From Sebastes aleutianus (taxonomy: Eukaryota; Chordata; Actinopteri; Perciformes; Sebastidae), in the NCBI GenBank assembly GCA_916700875.1, contig CAKAKS010000210.1, positions 222,501-286,500 on the forward strand: a stretch of 64,000 bases of DNA. The letters are read 5' to 3'. This document shows positions 23,610 to 35,825 of this stretch, in pieces (position 1 is the first letter of the stretch; each line of letters opens with the position of its first letter). Made by a program: the position numbers and the translations under genes. The notes under the pieces are model-generated. The model searched no databases. It was not told the DNA's origin and worked only from the letters and a program-made list of their open reading frames with translations.

Positions 23610-23765
23610 AGGAACAGTGTGTAGGATTTAGGGGAATCTATTAGCAGAAATGGAACATAATTTTCACGAGTGTATAATCACCTAAAACTAAGAATCATTG
23701 TGTTTCCGTTAGCTTAGAATGAGGCCTTCATATCTACATAGGGGGCCTTTCTCAAACCGGACCCC
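23610..23765 (+). mobile_element. Dispersed repeat fragment (acagtgtgtaggatttagggg type)
   Basis: Contains cagtgtgtaggatttagggg, tctattagcagaaatggaac and gagtgtataatcacctaaaa. This is a very common fish intergenic repeat, recalled from memory. The termini are not resolved. Confidence 0.45.
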
Positions 23766-23821
23766 TTAAAAACAACAGGTAACACCACACGCTGCTGACG
23801 TTCAATGTGTAACACAGGCTT

Positions 23822-24136
23822 GATACACTGACAGCTGTTGTTGTCTGTTGGGCTGCAGTTTGCCATGTTATGATTTGAGCATCATTTTTATGCTAAATGC
23901 AGTACCTGTGAGGGTTTCTGGACAATATTTGTCATTGTTTTGTGTTGTTAATTGATTGATACATATATTTGCATAAAGCAAACATATTTGTCCACTCCCA
24001 TGTTGATAAGAGGATTAAATACTTGACAAATCTGCCTTTAAGGTACATTTTGAACAGATAAAAAAAAGGTACGATTAATTTGCGATTAATCACGGACAAT
24101 CATCACGAGTAAATATTTTAATCGCTTGACAGCCCT
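23822..24136 (-). mobile_element. TAGGGCTGTCAA hAT-like element, truncated (copy B)
   Basis: Reverse orientation. It has the internal blocks gacagctgttgttgtctgtt, gcagtacctgtgagggtttc and taatcgcttgacagccct at its terminal end (24136). About half the element is missing on the other side. Confidence 0.8.
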
Positions 24137-24222
24137 TATATATATATATATATATACACATATATACACACACACACATATATATATATATATTTATATA
24201 TATATAGATATATATATATATA
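24137..24222. repeat. Compound (TA)n/(CA)n microsatellite
   Basis: Directly abuts the terminal end of copy B; tata blocks interrupted by cacacacaca. Confidence 0.95.
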
Positions 24223-24226
24223 ATTT

Positions 24227-24325
24227 GGCACAGAGAAGTACTCGTATCGGTACTCGGCATCGGCGAGTACCCAAATGTAAGTACTTGTACTCGGTCTGAA
24301 AAAAAGTGGTATCGGTGCATCCCCA
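24227..24325 (-). mobile_element. GATGCACCGATACC-type element, short copy
   Basis: Reverse orientation, with gtactcgtatcggtactcgg, gagtacccaaatgtaagtac and gtggtatcggtgcatcccc at the terminal end. The same sequence occurs forward at 42453-42545 and in part at 53500-53612. Confidence 0.7.
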
Positions 24326-24419
24326 GCGGTAGCCCACACAAAACGGACTGGGTTGTCTTATTTCACAGTTTGTGCGTTGGTAGGAACCCCGCATACCCAA
24401 ATGCATGAACACACTGAAA

Positions 24420-25620
24420 AAATGTGTTATTCCATGACATGTTTCCTTTAATGTTCCATGTACACCAGGAACAGTAAACTAGCACAGTTTACCATCCAAC
24501 ATTTGCTTTACAAATGTGAGTTTTTACTCGAGCTCAAAAGACCTCAGTAAACAAATGCCCCCCGCCCGCTAAAGCAGCTGCATCTAAATCAAAGTAAAAG
24601 TATAGCGTCGCCCCACACAGCTCCGGGGGTAGAATGAAAGCCTTTAATGGTGGTGGTGGTGGTGGATTTGTCAGCTGAAGCGCCCTGGAAATGATCATTA
24701 TCTCTGCTCATGGCTGCCACATGAAAGGCCCAGCGTTTCTGGCAGAAACACGTTTAATAATCCCACCACTTAGGGCTGGTGTTTTATATTTGCTGGAGGA
24801 TATGTCTCCTCTGATAAGCCGCCAGTGTGTATATCATGATTCCACGCGGCAATTAGGCAAAGCTGATAAAGGTTTGGGAAAGGTGCGGAGTTTCCTGCAA
24901 TTGAGTTTTACTGTCGCTTCATCTGCTCACGTGCACGGTTTTATTGCATTTGTCACCGCTGACAGAGATGTTCATATGACAGACTTTGCTTTAATGGTAA
25001 AAGAGTGATCAAAGAAATGTGTGAGTTGCAGGAGGTGACTGATGTTCTGTCTTGTCTTATTCATGTGGAATTGTTGCACGCAGTCTCTGGTCTCAGGACC
25101 TCTGTATCTGTCACCTGGCAACGAACTTGTTGCCTGGATACAACACGCCGTTTCTTATTTCCATTGGATCAAACGGAACCGGGGTTGAAAAGACTTGGTT
25201 CTGTGGACGGAGAGGGAGGTGCTGCATGATGTCAGCATTCACAGAGGTTGTCAACAAATAAATGTGTGCAGCAGATTAGCATTATTTTGACAGACGCCGC
25301 ATCTCTTTGAGCATCTGCTCTTTGAGATCCGTCCACAATCATGGGAGCCGTTTCATGGATGAACGGCTCGCCGCCTGGTATGTCACAAATCAGGAAATCA
25401 GAGGAAGCTGTTCAAAGAGTTTTTCCTTCCTCTGATGATCACACGAGCCGAAGTAATCTAAGTTTATCGGTGCACTACTGCTGACCCATCAGAGCTAATC
25501 TTGGAGACATTGACAGAAAGCCACCACCACAATTAGACAACAGATCCATGATCCGGCACAGAGAGACGGTGTAATTTTCAACGTGTCTCTCTCTCTCTCA
25601 CACAGTAACATGTCTTCTTC
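24420..25620. other. Repeat-poor noncoding segment, candidate conserved element(s)
   Basis: About 1.2 kb of mixed composition without low-complexity decay or recognised repeats, apart from a short GGT tract at 24647-24663. Short open frames on + (24691-25008 and 25005-25229) have no recognisable similarity or splice framework, so I do not call a gene. Conservation cannot be judged without alignment. Confidence 0.25.
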
Positions 25621-25897
25621 ATCTGAGCTACTGCAAGTGGCCAGAAGAACAGCAGTAAAGGTGAGTTAGATAACATCATTAGAGGACTATTGAGGACAGG
25701 CAGTGACTCATCACTTTCACCTAAACAAAGGTGACCCAGTTGGGAGGAGAAACCAGACGACGGATCGCATTCATAAAGTGTGTCAGCTTTGGGGATGATG
25801 TCACTTCAGTCCAAGGACTCCTATTGTTATTGAGGAACGTTTTGCACATGGCTTATGCACAACTCACCATCAAAGTTTTCCATTCGTTGTAATTAGG

Positions 25898-27048
25898 GCT
25901 GTCAATCAATCGGAAAATTTAATTGCGATTAATCACGATTGTCTATAGTTAATCGCAAATTAATCACACATTTTTTATCTGTTCAAAATGGAGCTTAAAG
26001 GGAGATTTGTCAAGTATTTAATACTCTTATCAACATCTATAGTCTAGATAACGCCCAAAAAGCTTAAAGACAGAACTTACTATTGTTAAATCATTATTCT
26101 GTTTTTTTACACATATCACAGCCTTCGTCTGAACATTTAATTCTTCAGGAAATGTTTGTCCTGTAAAATAATATTCTGTATATCAAAAAAGCAGATTCAG
26201 AAAACTCTTCAGAAAAATTTAATTTCATGTCATGTCATGACAAACAGTTCATTCATTATTTTACAAAAAGGACCTGAAGATTGTATTGATAAATTATAGC
26301 ACCCCATTCTCACCTACATAGTTTATACAGTATGTTCATACGGCTTATGAGGCGCGGTGCAAAAACGCTGGTGCTGCGCCGTTATGAGTCATCTTTATGA
26401 ATCTCCCAGAGAACCTGAAATGGAGATGGCATAAAAGAGTAGCGGAAGTTTGCGAGAAGTGCCAGTACACAAAAGAAGTCACGGTACGCCAAAGAGGAGA
26501 ATATAGAAGTGCTGGTACTGCATCCCGGTGACTTCGAGCACTGACCTTTATTGTTGTGAAGGTATTTTCTTGAGCCTGGAGTTTATGGCTTGTCACAATC
26601 TTTGTGAGTTCCTGGATCAAATAAAAAAACAAATTTTAACAGCTGAGTGAGCTGAGATGGTTGTCAATAAAGGCAAACACAACTAAAAACTACTTCCAAA
26701 AAACACATCAGAAGATATTAAAGATATTAGTGGCGGAGTCCGCCATTCGATGGATTCAGATTGCCTACCAAAGCACAGGGGATTCATTTTCAGGATTCAT
26801 TATTCAGAAAATCAACATGGAAGTGGGCAAGTATGCTGCTTTATGCAAACGTATGTATATATTTATTATTGGAAATTAATTAACCGCACAAAACAATGAC
26901 AGATATTGTCCAGAAACCCTCACAGGTACTGCATTTACTGATACCAGTATCTTCACTCTGGCTTTAAAACGGAGCCAACTACAACCTAGAAATCGCAAAT
27001 TGCTTTAATGCGTTAAAGAAATTAGTGGCGTTAACTTTGACAGCCCTG
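25898..27048 (+). mobile_element. TAGGGCTGTCAA hAT-like element (copy C) interrupted by a 774-bp insertion
   Basis: The left end tagggctgtcaatcaatcgg starts near 25898 and runs to 26036. The element resumes at 26819 with ggaagtgggcaagtatgctg and ends in gttaactttgacagccctg at 27046. It is also internally deleted, with a jump near 26940 from the cctcacaggtactgcattta block to accagtatcttcactctggc. The insertion is listed separately. Confidence 0.75.
26037..26810. mobile_element. 774-bp insertion inside copy C, flanked by 8-bp direct repeat atcaacat
   Basis: The host sequence, intact in other copies as cttatcaacatgggagtggg, is split here. atcaacat occurs at 26029-26036 and again at 26811-26818. 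An 8-bp target duplication suggests an hAT-type insertion. However, the ends (ctatagtctag at left, attattcagaaa at right) are not obvious inverted repeats, so the class is uncertain. A weak minus-strand frame at 26632-26345 has no recognised domain. Confidence 0.45.
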
Positions 27049-27330
27049 GGAGGAGAGTGTGCGGAAGCTCCAGGAGAGCAGTTAGCTCGAAGGCAGCCAG
27101 CGCAGATCCCCAAGCACCGGGGGTCTGACTCTGGGGGACCGCCCCGACTCCCTAACGAATCAGCAAACTTCCTGTTGTTGCAGTTACACAGGTTAGACCC
27201 AGCGGCAGTCTGCGGAGACTCCCAGCACTGGGGTTTGCACTGGCTGTGTGCTAGTTACCACAGCTAACCGCTAACTGAAGGTCCGTCTCCCGGAGCCGCC
27301 GCCTGCCCTCCTCCTGGTGAAGCAGTCTCC
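27049..27330. other. GC-rich patch, identity unknown
   Basis: Notably GC-rich sequence (gcaccgggggtctgactctg, gggaccgccccgactcccta) directly after copy C. A short + frame crosses it but is not recognisable. It could be a repeat end, a small CpG-rich regulatory element or an unrecognised 5' exon; I see nothing that decides this. Confidence 0.3.
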
Positions 27331-27947
27331 TGGAAGGATGAAACAAAAATACAAGTTGTTTTCTGCCACTTTGGATTTAATCCAATACACAAACTATTAA
27401 AATGTACACCAACCCTGTAAAAAAGAAAAAGAAAGAAGAAGTCCTGATATGCAATGTCACAAGCATTCCTGAGTTGTTAATCCTTGTACTTGCAAAACAA
27501 ATGAAATCTGAATGAAGTCTTTTTTCTTTTTATTATTATTCCTATTTTTTGCATTGTAGTGAAGCAGCAGCTCAAAGGATGTGACAATCTAATCAAATGA
27601 AGCATGAAATTGATCATCGGCTGACAAGAAATCCACACATTCAGTTTAAATTAAGTGCCATCCTTTCAAGCCGAGCATGAAATTAATCGTAGTGGCCGGA
27701 AATAAGAGGAAGTGGGAAATAATAATTGTAATGTCTTTTTCTGACAATAACAGCTTATTACTTATTACACAAGCTGAAATATTGATAAATCCTTCAAAAT
27801 ATAGCCCATCTATTTTCTGTTTCAGCCTTTATCATAAAGCTGATTCACAAATAATTCATGTGGTCAGTATGGCGGGGTTGTGTGGCCGTCACGGGAAAAA
27901 AAACACGCAGTTTTAAGTTGATGATGTATTTGTATTTACGGTAAAAA

Positions 27948-28468
27948 GTAGCTTGTCGTGAAGGAGGTTAAATAACGCTCCAAACTTACGCTTACATTTT
28001 GGCGAGGAATAACTGTCATGTCCATTTTCAAAGGGGTCCCTTGACCTCTGACCTCCAGATATGTGAATGTAAATGGGTTCTATGGGTACCCACGAGTCTC
28101 CCCTTTACAGACATGCACACTTTATGATAATCACATGCAGTTTGGAGCAAGTCATAGTCAAGTCAGCACACTGACACACTGACAGCTGTTGTTGCCTGTT
28201 GGGCTGCAGTTTGCCATGTTATGATTTGAGCATATTGTTTTATGCTAAATGCAGTACCTGTGAGGGTTTCTGGACAATATCTGTCATTGTTTTGTGTTGT
28301 TAATTGATTTCCAATAATAAACATATACAAACGTTTGCATAAAGCAGCATATTTGTCCACTCCCATGTTGATAAGAGCGTTAAATACTTGACAAATCTCC
28401 CTTTAAGGTACATTTTGAACAGATTTGCGATTAATCACGATTAAATATTTTAATCAATTGACAGCCCT
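27948..28468 (-). mobile_element. TAGGGCTGTCAA hAT-like element (copy D), about 520 bp
   Basis: Reverse orientation, from agcttgtcgtgaaggaggtt through cccacgagtctcccctttac to the terminal end ttaatcaattgacagccct. The far left part of the family consensus is missing. Confidence 0.85.
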
Positions 28469-31400
28469 GAAGATAATATTTATTCTTGTACTTTACTCTT
28501 ACACTATCCCTCCATGTTGTGACAAATACCACTGTCAACATTTGAAGATAATTCTACAGTTGGAAGTTGTTCTGCAAGAGAGTCAAAATCTAAATAAACA
28601 CGACAAATTAAGAGTTTAGTGTGTCTTTCCGTTGTGTTTTGCACAGTTGTGATAATGAGTGAGTTCTTCTTCTTCTTCTCTCAGAAATGAGAAACAGCTT
28701 GTGATGCTTGTTGCTTAGGTACAGTCTTCATCTCTAGGTTTCTGTCCTTATTCATCTTCGCTGTCAGTTTAACATGAAATAGCTAAATGATTTAAAGATA
28801 AGAAGAACCTAATGGGTTTGATGTACATTGGGGAATGGGTTTTGGTTGATATTGATTAAGCAGGGAAGAGTAAGTATAAGCTAAAGCACAAAGTCACTTT
28901 GTCCAAATGTAGCTCCCAATGCCACTGGTTTCCTTTCATACAGCCCTTGATGAACTATAACTGGCATCTTTTTTGAAGCGTTCTCTTTTCAGTGATGTTC
29001 CTCACGGCTTGACGTGGGTGGCCTTTTTTAGTCTCGGTTAAGCAGCCAACTATGCCAGCACTATTTATGACTATCTCCTTACAAAGCTTCCAGCGTGTAT
29101 GACGTGATTCCAAACAAAAGCTCGCTCTCATTATTCAGACGTACAGTGGCTTAACACTTCTGCTGTGACGTGGGACGACCTTGATTAGACTTTCATAGAA
29201 AAAGAAAGTCTCTTTATTTATGACAAACCAAATGTGAGTGGGTGGTTAGAGGTAGGTGTAGCTCAGTGGGCAGAGCGAGGTTAGAAGTTAGCTATTTTTC
29301 TGTTTCACTGTTTTTCCATAATGTCACCTTTATCAGTGCTTGAAGTGGAAAAAAATAAGTGCCATTGCCCTTATTCACATGTTGTATATACATGTATTGT
29401 ACATGTTATACTGTGTCAGTCATAATCAGTTTTACTGTGTCAGTCATAATCCAATTTGAAGGCATTACTTTTGTGACATGGCGTGATATGAATATGCTAA
29501 ATTCTAAGGAAAGTAAATACTATAAAGCAACTTAAATATTGAGAACAGAAAAAAAGCCCTGAGACTGAATGTACATTTTAGAAGACCTGGCTAGTTGTGT
29601 AATGTAAAAATGTAAATACAATAACACTGAAATGAATACTACCTGTTCATTTTACATTTTAATAATTTGACTCAGTCTCATATTTTGTCGTCAGAGAGAC
29701 ATTGGTTTATCTCTAGAGTCAGTTCTAAAGTTGTAGTTGTGGTGGTGTTCTTCTAATATTTTGTCCATACTCAAGGATAAAAACATTCTTAACACCTCTG
29801 ATTTCCAGTCACACCAGCTGCACATCAGCCATTCTGTATCTGGGAGTTTGCTTTCTCTATGCTCTTATGTGTGTAGAGGTGGTGGAGGGAATGTGTGAAT
29901 GGGTATGGATGTGTGAGTGAGCTTCTCACAGTTATCTAAAGACCATTCGCGGCGATCAGCGCTACAGCACACACTGGATCACTTCTCTGTGAAAGACGAG
30001 CAACGCGGATGCGACAGTGCAGGACAAGACATGTCAATGAAGGAGGAAGCCTCGTCAAGTACACAGAGTGACGGATTGCCCCGAGAACACCATTAACTGC
30101 CCATTTCAGAGCTGAATGAGGGATCATTTGCATACAAATAGTGTGCTTATATGAATCAATGATGGATGAGCACACCAATATAGACTCCCATCACTGTGTC
30201 CACTTTTTTTTCTGCTTGAAGGACACAGCGTCAGGAGAGTCGCATGGCAGAAAAGGTCTAAAGCTGGGGACGCACCAAGCCAACATCAAAGAACGACCAA
30301 AGCAACCAGTTGCATCGCCTCACGTCGCCATTATCTTGGCCACTCTAACACGCTGCAAAGACGACAGCCGACGGCCAACTACCACGTACGTTTTGCGCCT
30401 GCGTGAGATGAAATAACTCTCTACACCAGCAGGCGGCGGTAGTCTGTATTCATCATTCAAAAATGGAAACCGGAAGACGGCGGATATACGAGCAGTTGTT
30501 ATGATACGTACGTGAAACAAAACTGCATTTACCTGTATTTATTTCCATTTTTTATTTTGATATGTGCTAAAAGTACCATCCCATTCTAACAGTATCCAGT
30601 ATGTTTAGTGTGTTGTAATCATATCAACATATTGGTAAGGTGTCCCCCCCCCCCCTCCAGTCTACTGACATCTCTCTTTACAAGCTGCTCTCCGCTAAAT
30701 GTTTTGGCTCGGACCGAGTGGCGTTGTCCTCGAACTGGATGGCGAGCTCATTAATCTGCTGGGTGACATCGCCACCCTCTGTCGTTCCTCTCTGTCCCTC
30801 ACATAATGGGCTTCTATTATGTCCACCAGTGTGTAATCGCCCAGACTCTCAGACCACTAGGATTGCTTTGGTCCCAGCGTGGCCTCCGTAATGCTCCAGG
30901 CGCTGCACATGTCTCACATTTGTCTCCCACATCAGGGAGAATATAGGTCGCTGATAATTCATACTGTGAGACGGCACGGCAAAAGAAAAGTTCTGGGTTT
31001 CCAGTCTGTCTGGAGTTCACTGTGACCTGTAAGATGGTGCCTTTTTGACAAAATTAAAGTTTCAATCAGAGTTTGCTATTAAACCCACAGCCGATGAGAA
31101 TATTGATATTATTTCTATGTGTTCTGTAGCATAGCCTGGTTCCATACATCTGAATAGCGGCCCAAATCTCAGATTTTTTCAGTGATTCAAGTAGGTCAGT
31201 AGTTGTGCTCATTTACGGTTGTTAGGAATGGATAGAAAATAGCCACAAAAATGAATCAACTCTTAAATCTGCATATTTCTTCCACCGACATGACAACGTT
31301 AACTACTCCGACTGTAACAGCTGCTATAGCAAGGCCAATCAGTGTTTTTTGTATACTTTATAGAGCGTGTCAACACCAAGGTGCATCACCTCAACAGGTT

Positions 31401-32280
31401 TGTAAAGACAGTCCAGAGGTCTTCATCCAAAGGAACCGCTCCCTATTAATTCCAGCGAGGGAGAGAGGAGCGCGCAAAGTAAATCTACATGTTCAACACG
31501 ATTAAGGAATCATTTTTCATATGAATTGCTCCTAATCTGTGCGACTCCTCTGTTTAACATTAATTGGCTCATTAAATCACTGCCAGCAGGCTGACACCAG
31601 TGTGAGATTAATAAGCTCCACGTCTGTGATGTGGAGAAATCCTCACAGCGTCGGAGCAGCTGCAGTTTGGATGGATGGATGAGGAATGCAGGTATAAGAA
31701 CGCCTTTAAATTAACTTTTAAGCACACTCATCATTAATTAATCTCGAATAGAAGCGTTGAAAAGTGTGAGGTTAGAGAAATATTGTTCTTTTCAACAAAT
31801 GAATCACTGGTCTGTGCTAAAAATAGACAGCAGAGCAAGCACATCGGTCTACAAGGAAGGCAGATTAGCAGCTATATTAGTCACTGGGTCTCTCCACTAC
31901 AGTCACAAGTGCTGCTGATTGCTTTTGTTTCCTCCCCTGGAAAATTACTAAAAGCCCATAACAGCGAGTAGGTACACTGTATTACTTTAGCTGGAGGTTG
32001 AGTGAGAGCACTGCTTCATTATCTTAGTTAAACTGTCACTCGTTCCACACAGAGGATAAAATATTAATATTATGAAGATTGGGAGAACATTTTTAAATTA
32101 CATTAAAGGGATTGTTTTTATTGTGTCATTTAAATTTTGACGACTCGATGAATAACTACACTCCACTTGTATCATGTTTTCTGTGGCTCTGGAGGAGCCT
32201 TTCAAAGTCTGATAACTTTGATGTCATCAGTGCTGCCTTCTTGACTGAACTTGAGACTTTAATGCTCTACTGGCTGCATT
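28469..32280. other. Noncoding, largely single-copy sequence
   Basis: No supported gene. It contains a tRNA-box-A-like remnant (gtagctcagtgggcagagc, 29258-29276), a C-run at 30643-30655 and short reading frames without recognisable similarity. The segment 31500-31660 (tgctcctaatctgtgcgact, attggctcattaaatcactg) has a balanced, homeodomain-site-like AT/GC texture and could be a conserved noncoding element; this is only an impression. Confidence 0.4.
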
Positions 32281-32289
32281 GTGGGACGC

Positions 32290-32872
32290 AATACTCTTCT
32301 CAACATGGGAGAGGACAAATATGCTTCCTTTATGCAAATCTATGTATATATTTAATATTGTAAATGAATTAACAACACAAAACAATGACAGATATTGTCC
32401 AGAAACCCTCACAGGTACAGCATTTAGCATAAAACAATATGCTGACATCATAACATGGCAAACTGCAGCCCAACAGACAACAACAGCTGTCAAGTGTGAG
32501 CAGAACTGACTCGACTATGACTTGCCCCAAACTGCATGTGATTATCATAAAGTGGGCATGTCTGTAAAGGGGAGACTCGTGGGTACCCATAGAACCCATT
32601 TACATTCACATATCAGGAGGTCAGAGGTCAAGGGACCCCTTTGAAAATGGACATGACAGCTTTTCCTCGCCAAAATTTAGCGCAAGTTTGGAGCGTTATG
32701 TAGCCTCCTTCGCAACAAGCTAGTATGACATGTATTCTTAGGTTTTCTAGTTTCATGTGATACCAGTATCATCACATCATCTAGCTTTAAAACTGAGCCC
32801 GCTACAACCTCCGAAAGATCAATTGCATTAATGCGTTAAAGAAATTAGTGGTGTTAAAACAAATTTGCATCT
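32290..32872 (+). mobile_element. TAGGGCTGTCAA hAT-like element (copy E), about 580 bp, left end lost
   Basis: Starts at actcttctcaacatgggaga and runs through the family blocks tgtccagaaaccctcacagg, cccaaactgcatgtgattat and gagactcgtgggtacccata, to cgttaaagaaattagtgg. It ends without the terminal inverted repeat. Confidence 0.85.
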
Positions 32873-33930
32873 TATGCAGCAGTATAAAGAAACACATTCT
32901 GAAATTAAAAGATACTAGGGGATATTGGGTTTCGGGGGTCCTCCCTCAAGAAAATTTGAAGGTTCTTGACTTAAAACTATTTTCAACAGAGCAACCAATA
33001 GTGTCTTTCATTAGAGCCTCTGTGCCTGGAAAATTACTGCATCTTTCAAAATTGACACCCCCAGATCACAGTGTAGATATTCCTTTAAAAAACGTTTCAA
33101 AGGCTGAGTAGTACTCATTATGGCTGTAAACTGACATCATGTAGAGTGCCCTTTAATTTGTAGTGTTAAACAGAGGTAAGATAAAGAACTGTTGGCATTA
33201 GAACTACAGTAAGATCATTCTCTGTAAATGCTTCAGCTCCATAACATATGACCCATCAGAGATAAACAGTGACCTGACAGCCAACACTGCTTGCGTGTCA
33301 GTGGCCAATGGAGAATGCGTTTGGTCAGACATTGCAGTTAGAGTGGAAGCACATTGTTAGAACCATCCCATAATTACAATTGTGCTCATAACCAATCAGT
33401 TTAGTGAGATTACATCTGCATATTTCCATAACGGAGGCTGCTTTATAACAGCAAGACCATTCACCATCCAACACACTGCGAGAATAATGTTGAATGAAAT
33501 GCATCTGCATATCTAGTTTAGCATGAAGCGGAATCATGTTGTTGGCTCATGTGTAAATAATCTCTAACTAAAATCAGTAGAAATATCCTCTTTAGGGTCA
33601 CGTGGGTGCTTTTAAAATCTCTTCTTCCCGTGGCTCAGTGGTTTTGTGCTGCACGCTCTACATATTTCCAGCGTTCCACATACAGAGCACAGTGTGTTTT
33701 ATATCAACATATTCATAATGCATAAATTACCATCAAAATACACATCCTGAGGCGAGCGGGGAAAGTTTGGAAGCGGGAAAAGTGGGACTGCCTATTCTGT
33801 ACATCAGACGAGCGTGACATGTACCGTTTCCATTCAAAAAGATGTAGAGGTTTAAAACTGGGATTTTCCTCTAAAGAAACAATCATGACAAAATGATTAC
33901 TGGGATGAATATAAAACTGTAAATAATAAG
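32873..33930. other. Noncoding sequence, no feature recognised
   Basis: AT-rich sequence with short frames only. No repeat family was recognised with confidence. Confidence 0.5.
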
Positions 33931-33936
33931 GTCTGA

Positions 33937-34412
33937 AGTGGCGGGGTGGAGCTGCAGGTTTGAAGTGGCGGCGTGGAGCTGTAGGTTTAAAGTGGCGGCG
34001 TGGAGCTGTAGGTTTAAAGTGGCGGTGTGGAGCTGTAGGTTTAAAGTGACGGTGAAGAGCTGTAGGTTTAAAGTGGTGGCGTGGAGCTGTAGGTCTAAAG
34101 CGAAGGTGTGGAGCTGCGGGTCTAGAGCAGCGGTGTGGAGCTGTAGGTCTAAAGTGGCGGCGTGGAGCTGCAGGTCTAAAGCGGCGGCGTGGAGCTGCAG
34201 GTCTAAAGCGGCGGCGTGGAGCTGCAGGTCTAAAGCGGCGGCGTGGAGCTGCAGGTCTAAAGTGGCGGCGTGGAGCTGCAGGTCTAAAGCGGCGGCGTGG
34301 AGCTGCAGGTCTAAAGCGACGGGGTGGAGCTGCAGGTCTAAAGTGGAGGCGTGGAGCTGCAGGTCTAAAGTGGAGTCGTGGAGCTGCAGGTCTAAAGTGA
34401 TGGCGTGGAGCT
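33937..34412. repeat. 27-bp minisatellite, about 18 units
   Basis: Unit gtggagctgcaggtctaaag plus gcggcggc or gtggcggc, close to 27 bp in nearly every copy. Because 27 is a multiple of three, both strands stay open: the + strand reads a repeated AAWSCRSKA nonapeptide and the - strand a repeated RPAAPRRHF. The minus frame runs 34420-33713 (235 codons) and extends about 75 codons into unique sequence. No flanking exons, promoter or homologous domain were seen, so I treat it as noncoding. Confidence 0.9.
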
Positions 34413-35705
34413 ATTGGCACTGCAGCGCTGCGATTGGACGCACCTCCTTTAAACCTGCTTCAGTGATGTAGCTCCCTTAGTCTCGAGGAGCAGAGTGGAA
34501 AATCCAAAGTGACTGGAATTATGTAAAGTAACACACTACTGGCTTTTTATAGAAAGGGACCGCCTCCCGTCGGCATGGTAACTGGTCGCCGTAATTGGCC
34601 CCCCATTCCTGGTGGCGTGAACCGAGGCTTTCCTCCCTTCACTGTCGTGCGTGTGCGGTTCTGGATAATCGAGGTGTTGACAGAGAGGTGAACGGATTCG
34701 GCTCCATAACAGGCTAATCAACACACACACATTTCACTTTCACCTCCTCATTGTTAATAGAAGCTTCTCTTTATCCTCTCTATCAGCAGTGCTGACATTT
34801 TATTTGGCCTGCTTGTCTGATGGCATCAGCTTAAACTGCCTGGATAGTTGCGTTCTTATCAACCAGTGACATGTTTTTATTTGTCCTTTGAACAGCAGAT
34901 GACCTCAGAGTGTCCCAAATTTCATTTGTGCCCCATCTGATATATTTCTAACCAGCATAAAGCACCCCTTTTTGTTGTGCGTTGATCTGGGAAATCCTCA
35001 TGTTGAAGCATGTGACCCACATGCGACTTGTATTTTTAAACACTCACAGACTCATTCGCTGGCGTTGCCATGACAATAAGTACATCTTTTCACCTGAGAC
35101 AGCTGCGTTGTTGTACTTTTGGCTCCGTGGAGGACGATGGGACACGAGAAAGACAAACAGTGATTTGATTGGTATTTGGGGAGACGCATCAGCTCCGTTA
35201 AACGCCAAGTGGGATGTGACAGAAACCAGCTGAGCTCCAGAAACAGATGTGATGTCTGCTGTTATTGTCACTCGCCTTTAGAGCGCTGATGTCAGGTCGC
35301 ATTGTTACCAGACACGGATTACGACAGGGAATGGTTATGAATGAGGTGTGAACGCAGTCTTATTCACACTGCCTTTCCATTGCATGTGTCTATCTGTGAT
35401 TTAAACACCTTCTTATACACACTCACATGTGTAGGTGACAGGTGATCTTGCTTCTTGTGCATCACGTACCTGAAAATCTCACACTAACGACGCCGTCACA
35501 ACCTTCAGCGTCTCTTTAATCCCGTCTGCCAGCAGCTCTGCACGCGTTCATTACTGCTGCACAGAGCACATCTGAGAACTCAACGCTGATACACCACACA
35601 ATATGAAAATATGCAAGCCTACGAAGCTTCAGAGTGTCATTAAAGAACAACAGTGTGTGCTTTATTTTGTGTCAACAGGTCATGAATATCTTATCACAAA
35701 ATATA
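34413..35705. other. Noncoding, repeat-poor sequence
   Basis: Mixed composition with no recognised repeats or exons. The part at 34530-34740 is locally GC-richer and could be regulatory. No coding evidence. Confidence 0.4.
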
Positions 35706-35707
35706 TA

Positions 35708-35825
35708 AGGGCTGGGACGATACGTCTATCTCCTGATTCGATACTATCACGATACTTTGGTGCCGATTCGATATGTATTGCGATTTTTAGGTTGTAGCGG
35801 GCTCAGTTTTAAAGGTAGAGTGAAG
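35708..35825 (+). mobile_element. GGGCTGGGACGATA-type element fragment joined to a TAGGGCTGTCAA-family piece
   Basis: aagggctgggacgatacgtc, gattcgatactatcacgata and gccgattcgatatgtattgc belong to one dispersed family (reverse copies end at 59168 and 61448). The following ttttaggttgtagcgggctc matches the reverse complement of an internal block of the TAGGGCTGTCAA family. Confidence 0.6.

Noticed and set aside
24691..25261. Possible small genes from overlapping + frames
   Set aside because: No recognisable domain, no consistent splice framework and an ordinary frame length for this composition.
26345..26632. 95-codon minus-strand frame as a transposase remnant
   Set aside because: No recognisable transposase motif; it lies within the unclassified insertion.
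29257..29280. tRNA gene or SINE head at gtagctcagtgggcagagc
   Set aside because: Only a box-A-like piece is present, with no box B or tail.
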